A stretch of DNA of 64,000 nt, taken from positions 21,108,001 through 21,172,000 of the forward strand of contig NW_024464918.1 of assembly GCF_017591425.1 (NCBI RefSeq). The letters run 5' to 3'. Below the pieces are notes generated by a model. It saw only the letters and a program-made list of their open reading frames with translations, was not told the DNA's origin and searched no databases. This DNA is from Ochotona curzoniae. Its lineage: Eukaryota; Chordata; Mammalia; Lagomorpha; Ochotonidae. The stretch's first letter is position 1. Each line of letters opens with the position of its first letter. This document shows, piece after piece, positions 23,541-34,331 of the stretch. The position numbers and the translations under genes were made by a program.

Positions 23541-25054
23541 TCACTTGGGACGCACTCACTCGTCCTTACTGCTTTTGACCCTAGAAAAACTTGAGCACGA
23601 TAGTCACAGATGATGGACCTCATCACAAGCTCACTGCCAACACTCCCATGGCTGGACAATTTTGGTGTCATTCCTGTGAATCCTGACCCCATAGCCCTTA
23701 CGGGATCTATGGACATGTTTCGTTAAGTCAAAAAAAGAAAAGAAAAGAAAATATAATATCAGTAAGAACTTGCCACAAAACGCTTTTGTGCTTCCACTAC
23801 CTCATGTATCTCAACCCAGGGTCAAGGAGCTTCAGCGCATAGAATGAGCTCCATTAGCACCATACAAGATAATAACTAAGTAGCTATAAATAGTTGACAA
23901 AATGAGTGCCATGAAATAAATTTAAAGTCACAGTGCACAAGTAATTTTCAAACTCCTCAAGTTCATGAGTCTGAGGCTGGTTTTACTCTAAATGTTCAAA
24001 GAAGCCCCCCAAGAGTATGAGGAGACACACACAGAGCATACACTCACAGCACACACAGTCATCACAAATCTAACATCCTCACAGCGTTTTCATGCACATG
24101 TCAAATCAGACCACATCAGGGGATGGGAGGAGTAAATTATCTCATTTCCCACCGGAGACAGCTGATTTCCACCAAAGAGTTAAAAAAAAAAAAAGCTTTG
24201 ACAATTTGATGACTTCTCCTGGACATAGTCCCCTAAGACACTCATCTCCACAGGTACCGCTGCTCTTTGACAGGAAGTCATAGAAATGAGGCCCTAGAGA
24301 CAAACCTTTTCGCAAGCTCTCTCGCAGTTGAGCCACTCTGCAGGCTCCAAGGTTGTGTGCCACGCTGGGGCAGGGCCAGGGAGGGCATGTACACTTGCCG
24401 CAGGTGAGTGCCACTTTCAACCAGCCTCGAGCACAGCACGGTGCTCCAAATGCTTCCTCTGGTTGGAGACCAGTCGTGCACTGTCTGCCACCAGCAGCCT
24501 AGAGCACGAGCGAGAACTCCACCTGCAGGGGCTCGGGGTGTGCACTCGTAACAGTAGTCTGGCATTTGTGTGATTTTTAAAAGTCAAAGCGACAGGGATA
24601 AAGGAGATGAGGAAATGAAAGAAATAACTGGGACAGACTGGAAACTGTAAGTCAAAATGGGAAACACGACAAAACGTAAACGGTAGCGCTTTTATTTTTT
24701 TTTTCCTTGTCTCCTCAGCACACTCATGGCTTTTTCTTCTCCCTTGAGATCTGGCTACTGGGCAGTTAATTGATGCAACCATGAAGTGTTAAGAGACTGA
24801 AAAACACGAACACCATGAAATGTTCTCCAAAGAAAATATTTCAAGACACTAAGATTGTAATCTGCCAAAATGCAGGAAAGAGACAAAAACATTACTCCTA
24901 TGAAGGTCAAGGTTATTTATCAAGTCCATGGTACACACTGAGGGCCTAAAGGGGCAGAATCCCATTAAGCAGACTCTCCAAGTCTGAAGGTTCTGGCTGT
25001 GTAACAAATTCAGAGAAGTGGAACTGCCACTTCTCCCAGGAAAACAGCTTTGGG
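23541..25054. other. Unassigned sequence
   Basis: Includes an AAAAG-type short tract at about 23733-23750. Opposing open frames at 24278-24782 have no coding pattern. Confidence 0.5.
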
Positions 25055-25352
25055 GCTGGAAGTGAATGCCACAGGTTAAGTCACTGTCTTTTTTAAGCTA
25101 TGACAGCAGCCCACATAGACACCAGCTTGCATTCAGGTTGCTTTGCTTCCAAGCCACATCCCTGCTGACTCACCTGGGAAAGCAGTAGAAGGCAGTCCAA
25201 GTACTCAGGCCCCTCCAGCCCCATGGGAGGCCTGGATAGCACTCCTGGCTTGCCCACCTTGGCCACTGTGGTCATTCAGGGTGTTATCCAGAAAATGGAA
25301 AACGCCTCTTTCTAACTGTGCCTTTCAAATAAATACATAATTTTTTTAAAGG
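25055..25352 (+). mobile_element. Lagomorph C-type SINE, older
   Basis: 'cacctgggaaagcagtagaa' near 25171 and the tail 'ctttcaaataaatacataat' near 25322 identify it. The head is weak. Its tail is immediately followed by the head of the next SINE. Confidence 0.75.
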
Positions 25353-25356
25353 GGGG

Positions 25357-25680
25357 TAGGGCCTGGCATGGTAGCCTAGTGTCTAAAGTCCTCACCTTGC
25401 ATGCTCTGGGATCCCATAAGGACACTGGTTCGTATCCTGGCTTTTTCACTTCCTTTCCAGCTCCCTGCCTGTGGCCAGGAAAAGGAATAGAGGATGGCCC
25501 AAAGCCTTGGGACCTGCACCCACATGGGAGAACTGGAAGAAGCAGCTCCTGGCTCCTGACTATGGGACTGGCTCATCTCTGGCCCTTGTAGAGTGAACCA
25601 ATAGATGGAAAAACCTATCTCTTCTCTCTAAAAATCTGACTTTCTAATAAAAAATAAATAAATCTGAGTTTTAAAAAAAC
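25357..25680 (+). mobile_element. Lagomorph (pika-type) C SINE
   Basis: The head 'agggcctggcatggtagcct' is near 25358, then 'tcaccttgcatgctctggga' and 'tggcccaaagccttgggacc', with the tail 'aaaaataaataaatctgag'. It is inserted into or just after the tail of the preceding SINE, a common landing site for L1-driven insertion. Confidence 0.9.
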
Positions 25681-25864
25681 AAGGTGAGGTAGTTTTAATT
25701 GTAAAGAAGCAATTTTTTAAAAAGAGGACAGATATTCAGAATTAAAATTAAACAGGCATGTTTTAAAGCTCTTCTGGGTAAGGAACTGATTCGCAAAGAT
25801 ACAAAGAGCGTACTGTGATAGAGCAGAAGGAGGACAGGGAATGTCTATTACTGGAGACTCTCAG
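25681..25864. other. Spacer
   Basis: Nothing recognised. Confidence 0.5.
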
Positions 25865-26145
25865 AATGGGCTTCTCTCTGGCAGGTGATACATTGTGTCT
25901 CACCCTGGACTACACAGGTTGGCTTCCCAGCTCTGGCTCTTGACCCAGCTTCCCACCAGTACGGAATTTTGAGGACAGTAGCAACGGCTCACAGACTGGA
26001 GCCCCCATAAGAACCTCAGATGGTCTGCCCAGTTTCTGGATCCCGCCTTGGACAAACCCCAACCACTATGGCTGATTGAGATGTGAACCAGGCAATGGGA
26101 GCTCTCACTTGGTCTCCTTCTTTGCATCCCCGCCTTATATTTACT
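25865..26145 (+). mobile_element. C-type SINE, strongly diverged
   Basis: 'ggttggcttcccagctctgg', 'tgacccagcttccc' and 'gagatgtgaaccaggcaatg' preserve the SINE order; the head is barely recognisable. Third same-strand SINE within 1.1 kb. Confidence 0.6.
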
Positions 26146-27099
26146 ATAAGAAGGCCACTCACGGCAGCAGCATTCTATTCATGATAGTAAAAGATAGCAC
26201 AAAAGAGAGATGCATAATAATGAGGAATGGGAGAGTCTTCAAGGACACGGTGGGCGGGAAAAAGTCACAGAGGAGTTATCTTGCAAGGAAAACAAGCACA
26301 GCACCTTGGAGATACGAAGTTCTGCAAAGTTTCTGCTTCATATCTTACACGTCACCTTAAAGATCTTCTAAAACACATGCACAGGCTAAGGATGCACACA
26401 AGGACCAACAAGGGCAAAAAGAACGCTCACACAGCTCATCTGGGAGGAGACAAGCCAGCCAGGAAACTTGATGCAGACAGCACAGCAAAGGCATCCAGGG
26501 TGCCAGAGAAACAGCGCCTGTCAGCTAGGCCCAGTGAGTGCAAGGTTGTTCCAGAAACTGGGGAGTTGCCAGCAAGGGGCATTTTTAGCATCCATATGCT
26601 ACGATTTGACTCAAAACTGTATGAGCTATTTTTACATTAATTTTTTTTCCTGCATTGAATCCTTGGGTATGAGAGGCATATTTGAGAGGTGATTTCACCA
26701 GAAAACAAAACCCATATGCATCTTTATTTACAGTCACAACCTTTCCTGATCATGGCATGCACACGTTTTTCCGTGTGACTTTCACAAAGTTACGTGCAAA
26801 GTTGACAAATGTAAGAAAATTCTGACAGGTGGACAGAGGTGGTGGCCTCTGTCTGGAGGCCACTGGAAGTCACAGCAGTTAGTTCCCTGCATGTCTCTCT
26901 CTGCCTCATCTTAGAACACCCCAACACACAGCCTGAGAAGACAGAAACCCCAGAAGGCCAAGAGACACAGACCCAAATCCAGCCCAGCCACAGCTTCTCT
27001 TCACAGTAAGTGATTGGTGACAGAGACCTGGGCAAGCCAGACCGTGCAGGCTACAATGAACTTGCCATGGTGGAAACCCACTCCACCAAGTTTTGTTAG
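26146..27099. other. Unassigned sequence
   Basis: No feature supported. A 137-codon frame (26227-26640) is basic and low in complexity, with no recognisable domain. Confidence 0.5.
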
Positions 27100-27393
27100 T
27101 TTGTTTTTAAAGAGTTACACAGAGAGGATGGGAGAGCAAGAGCAAGAGCGAGAGAGAGACAATCATGATATACTGAAGCACTTCCCAAATGGCCGCAATG
27201 GGAGAGGCTGGAACTCCATCTGGGTCTGCCACATGTGTCCAGGGTTCCAGCCACTTGAACCATCTTCTGCTTTCCCAGGCTCAACAGCAGGGAGCTGGAT
27301 CAGAAGCTGAGCAACCAGGGCTCAAAGCAGTGCTTGTCTGCTCTGTCGGTGACGCAGGTGGCAGCTAACCCTCTACACCACGCCAGCCTCCAA
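27100..27393 (-). mobile_element. Lagomorph C-type SINE, older
   Basis: On the plus strand, 'tttttaaagagttacacaga' is followed by a GA-rich tract (27130-27160), 'cttcccaaatggccgcaatg', 'cagcagggagctggatcaga' and the head 'ctacaccacgccagcctcca'. Confidence 0.85.
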
Positions 27394-27649
27394 TCCACAT
27401 TACTTTGAAAACTAAGTGTGCACCTTCCTTTCAGCCAGTGGTCACACTCTCAGAGATGGGAGCCACGATGGGAGAAAGGAGGGGCCAGTGTGCTCACACA
27501 CACCCCAGTGCGCAGGTGCTTAGAGATGCTTCATACTCAGCAACCAGAAGAGCAACCACGTGTGAACGCCGGCAGTGCACAACCAGTTCCTCACCTGGCA
27601 GATGCCCATACCACTGGATCCTGCATGCAAATGAACCAAGCTGCAAACA
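27394..27649. other. Unassigned sequence
   Basis: No feature recognised; it may be the eroded upstream end of the following L1. Confidence 0.4.
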
Positions 27650-27995
27650 TTTCCCCAAAATGAAGTTTGGTGGAAGAAAAGCACAATTCGAAAAGGTAAC
27701 ACACCATGTGACTCCTTTTGTATAACATTCTTGAAATGGCAAAATTATTGATGAGCAGGATTGAAGGATCTCAAAGCGGGAGAGAGCAAAAAGGGTGTGT
27801 CCATGTCAGAGCCACGGTGGGGAGGGAAACAGGGAGGGAGGCAGGGGTCCTGGGGGTGAGGAAACGTGCTACGCTTGCCCTGAGCAGCTTCACAGTGGGA
27901 TAGGAGACTTGTACTTGGCGTTATGTTGAGGGAAAGCAGGTGAGGCACACACAGAAACCCCGATGCTGTATCTGGGACATGGGTCGGACATTTAC
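27650..27995 (+). mobile_element. LINE-1 3'UTR fragment with G-rich tract
   Basis: 'accatgtgactccttttgta', 'acattcttgaaatggcaaaa' and the following G-rich purine tract (27818-27864) match the L1 3'UTR order. The G-rich polypurine tract is a known L1 3'UTR property. Confidence 0.65.
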
Positions 27996-29367
27996 CTAAA
28001 GACAGTCATGGACAACAGCACTCTGCTTTGGGAAGACAGAAACACAGACACAAGAACATGGACACGCAGCCCGTGTGGGGCCACACACGCCCACACACTC
28101 AATGCCTTCTCAAAGCTCTGTCATCTTTTAACGACTTTTGATCCTTCACCACGCAGGAATTTGTCATTATAACAACTGCAACTATTTCTGCTCAGTAAAA
28201 AACTTTCAGCTTAGTTTGAATACAGTGTCAATTTTGACAAGAAAGAAAGATTACATATATACAATCTATATTAACCAGAAATGGAACTGTAATCAAGATT
28301 TATGGCTGTGTAACGTAAGAGAGCGACAAACAATAGGATCTAAAATGCCAAAAATCTTTTGCTAAGGGTGTTAACATCTACTGTAAATCAATTTTTCATT
28401 CCCAGACACCAGAGTTTCAACTATTGAATGCCCTCCTCTGTCCCTTTGTGCAACGGTGCTCTGAGTGAGAACCAGTCACTGCTGAAATCTTTCACTGAGG
28501 TCCTGGGGTCAGGAGACTTCCGGACAGCTGAGTCTCCATCTGAGAAATGAATATTCTTGAATTCCTCACTGTGAGACCTGACAGGGATGTGATGGGCAAC
28601 GCTGGATCCACTCTTCCTCTCGGGTTTCCAAAAAGTGCAGGTGCAAAGTTCCCTTCCTGGCTCTCTCTTTTATTGAGGCTCAGAAGGAACAAAACCCTAG
28701 ATGGAGACCAGAGTCACAGCCCTGGATGTTACAGAAAAGATGCCACATACAGCTCTGGCAGAAACACAGCATGGCCATTCTTAAAACGAGGCTGCACCCC
28801 TCCTTTCTGCTCAGTCTATCCCAACTTCAGGCTTCTTCCTCTTCTGCCAGCTTCCCTCATTTGACACCAGTTGCGACATATAGCAAGGACTCGGGAGACT
28901 CATCCCACAAAGGTAAGGGCACTCTGTGCTGTCCCCAAGATATTCCTGGAGTAAACGTGCACCTGTTCACTCTAGGCTACGAGGGAAATGGAGCCCATAC
29001 CACAGGCTTTATTGTAAAGCCTTCTCTTTACCCTCTGATGAGAGCCATCCCCAAGATCATCACCGCAGGGACTGCCGACCTAGGGAAGGAACACTTGGCC
29101 TGACATCTGCTCTACAACAGATCGCACACAGATGCCCCACTTGACTGTTCAAACAGAGCTGGCTTCCTGGAGCCTACACAGGTGTGGAGACAGGACTTTG
29201 CCCTTGGCTGAAGGAGGGGCTAAGAACTCCCATATTATAGCGGTGTCTACTCTGCTTTCTCTTCAGTGCACACCAGCACAATGCTTATCTCTCAGACACT
29301 GAAGTTACCACCAAATGCCCACAGGAGGAACAGTTTCTAAAACCAGAGGACTTCAGTGAAAACCACC
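27996..29367. other. Unassigned sequence
   Basis: No recognised repeat. Open frames at 28547-28864 and 28726-29103 overlap in different frames and show no domain pattern. Confidence 0.5.
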
Positions 29368-29680
29368 ATTCCAGAGGCACACCTTCGGCTCAACAGTTAA
29401 AAACTGCTGCTTGGGGCACCTGCATCCCATGGTGCCTTCCAGCCTTCTGATCTAGCTTCCTGATAACGTGCCCTCATGGTAGACAGAAGGTGACAGCTCA
29501 GGGGCTAGGGTCACCCAGGAGTGGGGGCTGGTATCCAGTTCTGAAGCGCTGGCTTAAACCTGGCCTAAGCTGTTACAAGAGTTGGAAGAAAGAACTAGCA
29601 GAAGGAAGATCTCTTTCTCTGTTTTTCTGTCTCTGTCTCTCCACCTCCTCTTCTTTCAAGTTAAAAACAAATGATTTACA
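29368..29680 (+). mobile_element. CSINE2-like SINE
   Basis: 'ggctcaacagttaaaaactg' is the head. 'gcacctgcatcccatggtgc', 'gatctagcttcctgataacg', 'aaggtgacagctcaggggct' and a CT-rich tail follow in the order of the longer C-repeat variant. Confidence 0.75.
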
Positions 29681-30284
29681 TAAAAGTAAATGTTTGCAAA
29701 CTCATTATTCTAACTAGGAAATAAAGAATGTGGGGAAATGTACCCACTGCTTGTCACAACTTGTCCAGTTCAGAAAAGAGCTGCAGGTCAGCACAGCTCA
29801 GGGATGGGAAGATACCGCCCCGGGGGCTCTAATACAGGCCTGGGATCCAGGCGCCAGAGTGCGTCCCTAAGAAGGGCTACTCTCTTTCAGCCACCATTCA
29901 CTCGTTCAAAAGGCGTCTGGACAGAGACAAGGGAGACACACACACGTAGTAAGAGCCGCGTGTACTTTGATCGTAGTGAATGCCAGCACCAGCTCTCCTT
30001 GTCTTAGGAGAGTGTCTGAGTCCCCCGGCACCATGAGGATTCCATGCTTTCGAGTTCCTGGGCCCTGCAGCAAACCTACAGGATGAGCACCAAGGGCCGG
30101 AACCTGGGACTGTGTACGCCGGAGAGGCTGTGAGTACCAAGGCCTGGGAAGCGACATGCCTCGAATTTCTCTTTCTCTGACTGCGCCTATGTCACCTCCC
30201 AATTACTGAGTGTAAATACAACTTTATATCCATTCTTGACTTGCTATTCCCCTCCTAATGCAAACCTCAGTGAAAACCTAGCTT
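29681..30284. other. Unassigned, moderately CpG-containing sequence
   Basis: CpG is more frequent than in neighbouring unique DNA. Part of 30010-30200 may be a SINE decayed beyond safe recognition. No gene is supported. Confidence 0.4.
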
Positions 30285-30301
30285 GAAAATTCAGCTTTTT
30301 C

Positions 30302-30620
30302 GGGCCCGGCGCGGTGGCGCAAGTGGTTAAGTCCTCGCCTTGCACGCCCGGGATCCCATATGGGCGCCGGTTCTAATCCCAGCAGCCCCGCTTCCCTTCC
30401 AGCTCCCTGCCTGTGGCCTGGGAAAGCAGTCGAAGACGGCCCAAAGCTTTGGGACCCTGCACCCGCGTGGGAGACCTGGAAGATGCTCCTGGCTTTGGAC
30501 CGGCATAGCATCGGCCGTTGCGCTCACTTGGGGAGTGAATCATCGGACGGAAGATCTGTCTCTCCTCTCTGTATATCCGCCTTTCCAATAAAAAAATAAT
30601 AAAAAATAAATCTTTAAAAA
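30302..30620 (+). mobile_element. Young pika-type C SINE with perfect 17-bp target-site duplication and intact Pol III boxes
   Basis: Full-length plus-strand copy. The A box (tggcgcaagtgg) is at 30315-30326 and the B box (ggttctaatcc) at 30369-30379; both fit RNA polymerase III internal promoters inherited from a tRNA. The direct repeat GAAAATTCAGCTTTTTC is at 30285-30301 and 30621-30637. The T5 run in the downstream copy could terminate Pol III transcription right after the element. This is the best-preserved copy in the window. Confidence 0.98.
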
Positions 30621-30637
30621 GGAAAATTCAGCTTTTT

Positions 30638-30849
30638 CATGAGATGTTTGCCAATCAACATTTTTCAAGGAAACCTGGTTTGCCTTCGCCTTTGTTTACA
30701 CACTTGCTAACTGAAGCCTCCAAACGTAACAGTGACTCATAATTCCTTTAATCACAGGAGTCCTCAACCCACCTGACCACGTGATTCCATCAAGATCCAC
30801 CCCCAAACCACCGTGGGATGAGAAGACTCATTGCCCTTGAAAGTTGCTT
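30638..30849. other. Spacer
   Basis: Nothing recognised. Confidence 0.5.
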
Positions 30850-31125
30850 TTCAATTTTCATTTTATTTAAGAAGTGGACAGAAGTCCTCTACTTAACTGG
30901 TCCACTCCCCCACGGCCCACCTGCAATTATTGGCACCAACCCAGATGTGAGTGAGGAGCCTGGTGCTCCATCCTGGTTTCCCACGCAGGTGGCAGGGACC
31001 CCAACACTCCGGGCACCACCTGCCGCCTTCCAGGGCGTGCACCAGCCAGAAGCTGGAATCCAGCAGTAGAGTTAGCAGGCATCCCAGAAGCAACGTCACT
31101 GCTGTGCAAGGGGATCACACCCAAA
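30850..31125 (-). mobile_element. CSINE2-like SINE, diverged
   Basis: On the plus strand 'ggtgctccatcctggtttcc', 'cacgcaggtggcagggaccc', 'gaagctggaatccagcagta' and 'ggggatcacacccaaatgca' follow the minus-strand order of the longer C-repeat. Confidence 0.7.
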
Positions 31126-31657
31126 TGCACTTCTTTTGAGGATTTGAGTTTGGGAGAAAGAAAACGGGGAAAAACTGGACCACGGAAACTGCTGGCAGGG
31201 GCGTGGCATGCTCCTGGGAAGTGAGGAGTATGTGAAATGAAGCACGGGGGAGGGGACACGGCATTTACCCTGGGAATATAAAGATGTACAAGCCTTCACC
31301 ACATTCTGATCATCGGAAAGGCCAGGCCTTCCACAAACGCCACACCAAGTGAAGGACTTGCGGCCCAGCTAGGCCGTCTTGACGGATCTGAGACAGCATT
31401 CTGGTTTGAAAATTCACATGAGACTGACAGGTAGTTCTCCTGAGCTGCCTGTGGGATGACGGAGCCTGCAGCTGCACTCAGCTGCACTGGCAGGAGGTGG
31501 CTGGACTTCTGCAAGCATCACCCTTTGCAAGGGCTGTGAAAAACTTTGCCTTAAAGCTTCACTTGCTTGGAAAACAGTAACCAGAGCTCAGTTACTAAGT
31601 CCCCAGTGAGAATTTCTCTCAGCAACATCAAAAATGATTTTAATAGTTGTATGCAAT
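31126..31657. other. Unassigned sequence
   Basis: No feature recognised. Confidence 0.5.
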
Positions 31658-31978
31658 GGGGCCCAGCAGGGTAGCCTAGTGGCTAAATCTTGACCTTGCA
31701 AGTGCCAGGATCCCATATGGATGTCAGTTTGTGTCCCAGCTGCTCCATTTCCTATCCAGTTCCCTGCCTGTGGCCTGGGAAAGCAGTAGAGGACGGCCCA
31801 AAGTATTGGGACTCTGTACCTGCATGGGAGACCTGGAAGAAACTCCCGGCTTCAGATCATTCAGCTCTGGCCATTTAGCCATTTGGGGAGTGAACCAGCA
31901 GGGGGAAGATTTGTCTGTCTCTCCTTCTCTGTAAATCTTCCTTTCCAATGAAAAATAATTAAAAAAAATTTTTTTTTA
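31658..31978 (+). mobile_element. Lagomorph (pika-type) C SINE
   Basis: The head 'ggggcccagcagggtagcct' is at 31657 and the 'gaggacggcccaaagtattg' block near 31791. The tail 'ccaatgaaaaataattaaaa' is near 31945. Moderately diverged; the B box is degenerate. Confidence 0.9.
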
Positions 31979-32526
31979 ACAGACATGAACTTCAATACTG
32001 CAAATATAAGTTACTTTACTGAAACATCCGCGTAGATGAAACGGCCAATCATTGTGCTTAAACCGAAGAGAGCAGAATCGATGACGGCACTCCCCAGAAG
32101 CGTCTGTCACCTCAGGATCCTGGGATGTTCACAACAACCCCACGTAGGTTGCTTGAGCCCGGCCCAGGGCTGAGGGAGCAAATGGAACACAGCCAGGCTA
32201 CTGCCTAGGATGCTCCAGATATTACAGCCCGAGAGGCAGGGAGAGAAAGACGGGATCACCCTGTGACTGCGACGGCCCAGCCAGGCCTGCACCGCCGAGC
32301 ACCGTGGTGCTTCTCAACCCACCACCGCTTTCTCCCACTGGCTTCTGAGCTCCCCTTTCCCACGGGGATGAGCAAGTTTATGAGAATAGCAGTATTTATA
32401 TAGAAGAATGTAGTACTGACGCTTCGGGGGAATGAAACATACATGCAGGCTGGGGAAAAGGAAGCCACTCATCTTCCCAAGACTCATGATTAACCCTTGC
32501 TTACCCCATAACAACTATGAATTTGC
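31979..32526. other. Unassigned repeat-free sequence, upstream flank of a regulatory candidate
   Basis: No repeat signature. CpG is scattered at a higher rate than in most unique DNA of this window (for example around 32035-32060, 32245-32305 and 32418-32427). No exon recognised. Confidence 0.45.
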
Positions 32527-32581
32527 CACATGTGCATGCGCACGTGTGCACACACACACGCACACACACACACACACACAC
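32527..32581. repeat. 55-bp perfectly alternating purine-pyrimidine tract (CA-rich)
   Basis: Every step from 32527 to 32581 alternates pyrimidine and purine. The tract includes CATGTGCATGCGCACGTGTG and then a (CA)n run with one CG step. CG and CA/TG steps in strict alternation are the classic left-handed (Z) DNA-forming pattern. Confidence 0.9.
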
Positions 32582-33140
32582 TATTATGACTGAGGAATCC
32601 AGCATTGCCATTCTGTTGGAAAAACTGATATGATTTGTGTTTCAAAACACTGTTTTGATAGCCTAGAATTACCAAAATTAAGGATGGTAATAATCTGGTA
32701 ATTAACAGCAATTTCTTTTATCACCACAAGAATGGTATAATCCCAGCAGCAGTGACCTGCAATCTCCCTCCTATGAGATGCGCATACATTATCACTATAT
32801 TTGTAATTACCCCAGCAGTCACCCAAAAGATTGCTTATCGTTTGCTCAGAAGATGTTGGGGATGTTAAGACAGGCAGGGTGGCCTTATTTCCCAGAGCCA
32901 TCCAACAAAAGGTCATTGCCAAAGAGAAAGTTAAATGCAATGTGACAATTACAGCAAAAAGGTAATTAGTGCCATTATCTCGTTCTTGCGAACTCTTTGG
33001 TAATAGAAAAGTACAGAGATGTGCAGAATTTTTAAAAAGCTAATTGACTTTGCTTTTGTGTCGTTTCCACTGTAATTAAAACTGGAATTAAACAGCAGAC
33101 GGTTCAAAAGCTAAACAAAATAAACAGTAACTGAGTTCTA
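32582..33140. promoter_or_regulatory. Candidate conserved non-coding element, homeodomain-site rich
   Basis: A repeat-free AT-rich stretch with four TAATTA cores at 32699, 32804, 32963 and 33073, and a TAATTG at 33041. TAATTA is the core of many homeodomain binding sites, and such clusters are typical of developmental enhancers. There is no open reading frame of note: the 118-codon minus frame 32584-32940 shows no domain. That it is conserved is inference; no alignment was possible. Confidence 0.45.
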
Positions 33141-33480
33141 ATGGGGCCGCGTGCTCCCTGGCAGGGCGCCGGCATCTTCCCCTGGTCTGCAGGTCACGTG
33201 CAATGCGCTCACCTGGCGCTCACCTGGCTGCCTGGCAGCCGTCCACCCGTGCTCCAGAACTCAGAACGTCCCCTGGAACAGTGCCACTCATGTGCCACAC
33301 AGCTGAAGAGCTCCGGCTGCAACACAACGCATAGAACAGCATCTCCGCACTGCTCCGTCGGCAAGGCCCCGCCCACACGTGAGCAGGAAGGTTGTGTCAG
33401 GAGTCCACGCGGGCCAGGACAGGACCACAAGGTGACGCAAGGCCACCTCTGGCTCTAGGGAGACATTCCCTTCCAGCGGT
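33141..33480. promoter_or_regulatory. Small CpG-rich patch
   Basis: I count 21 CpG dinucleotides in about 340 bp in GC-rich DNA outside any SINE, against very few in neighbouring unique DNA. This is near the usual small-CpG-island criteria. A CACGTG-type site (tcacgtg) is at 33194-33200. There are open frames on both strands (33141-33458 plus; 33209-33430 minus), as expected of GC-rich DNA. It could be a promoter, an unmethylated enhancer, or simply GC-rich DNA. Confidence 0.45.
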
Positions 33481-33700
33481 CCATGGATTTAACTTCCCTG
33501 TAATATTCGGTGTGTCAGACTATAAAGTTCAAGCCAATAAAATTCAAAGAAACATATAAGCTTTACCGGATAGTTTCTATTTTTAATTTTTAAATTATAA
33601 TTGTTTTTGAAAAATTAATCAGTGTTCATAATGTTGTTCATCTGAACAACTGTGACTCTAAAATCTACCCTTCATTTATTGAGACCTTTGTAAAACTGAA
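33481..33700. other. AT-rich spacer
   Basis: Nothing recognised. Confidence 0.5.
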
Positions 33701-33970
33701 ATGGGTCTGCACTGTGGCAAAGGAGGTTAAGCTGTCATCTGAGGTGCTGGCATCCCATGTGGGTGCTGGGACGAATCCCTGTTCCGCTGCTGATCCAGTT
33801 CTCTGCTAAGGCACCCGAGAAAGCAACAGCAGATGGCCCACGTGTTTGAAACCCTGCATCCACAACAAAGACCCAGAAGAAGTGACTGGCTGTTACAGGG
33901 CCCATCCCTGGTCTGTTTTAATCCTTCTCTCCCTATAACTCGGCTGTTAAAATGAATAAATAATGAATAA
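33701..33970 (+). mobile_element. Lagomorph C-type SINE, older
   Basis: The head 'atgggtctgcactgtggcaa' is near 33701, then 'ggtgctggcatcccatgtgg' and 'tgatccagttctctgctaag'. It lacks part of the 3' region before the tail 'aatgaataaataatgaataa'. Confidence 0.8.
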
Positions 33971-34331
33971 AAGCAAACCATAATAAAATTGACAGTAAAG
34001 GAAATGTGGAAAAAAAAAAAACAACGCAGCCAGGGAGCGGGGTAACCCAGGGCTTCATGGCCAACAGGCTATGTCTAAACACTTTATGCTTCATCCATAG
34101 TCACATTCCATATCCGAGAAGTATTGCCACTTGAGAAAAGGGCTTTATTGTTCAAGGTACATAATTTCTAGTTTTGTGCTATATGTTGAGAAATATAAGA
34201 ATATATCGACCTCGTTGCAACATAAAAAAATCAGTATGTGCATTTTTTTCACTGAAGATCAAATATCTTAAAGCAGATAAAAATATTCCTCTCTCAAACC
34301 CAAAATGGATCATCTAAAAAAAAAAGTCACA
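33971..34331. other. Unassigned AT-rich sequence
   Basis: Contains an A12 run at 34010-34021, probably the residual tail of the SINE just upstream. Otherwise nothing. Confidence 0.5.

Noticed and set aside
30302..30400. tRNA-like head of the SINE considered as a tRNA gene
   Set aside because: A and B boxes are present, but the sequence continues into the SINE body and does not close a tRNA cloverleaf.
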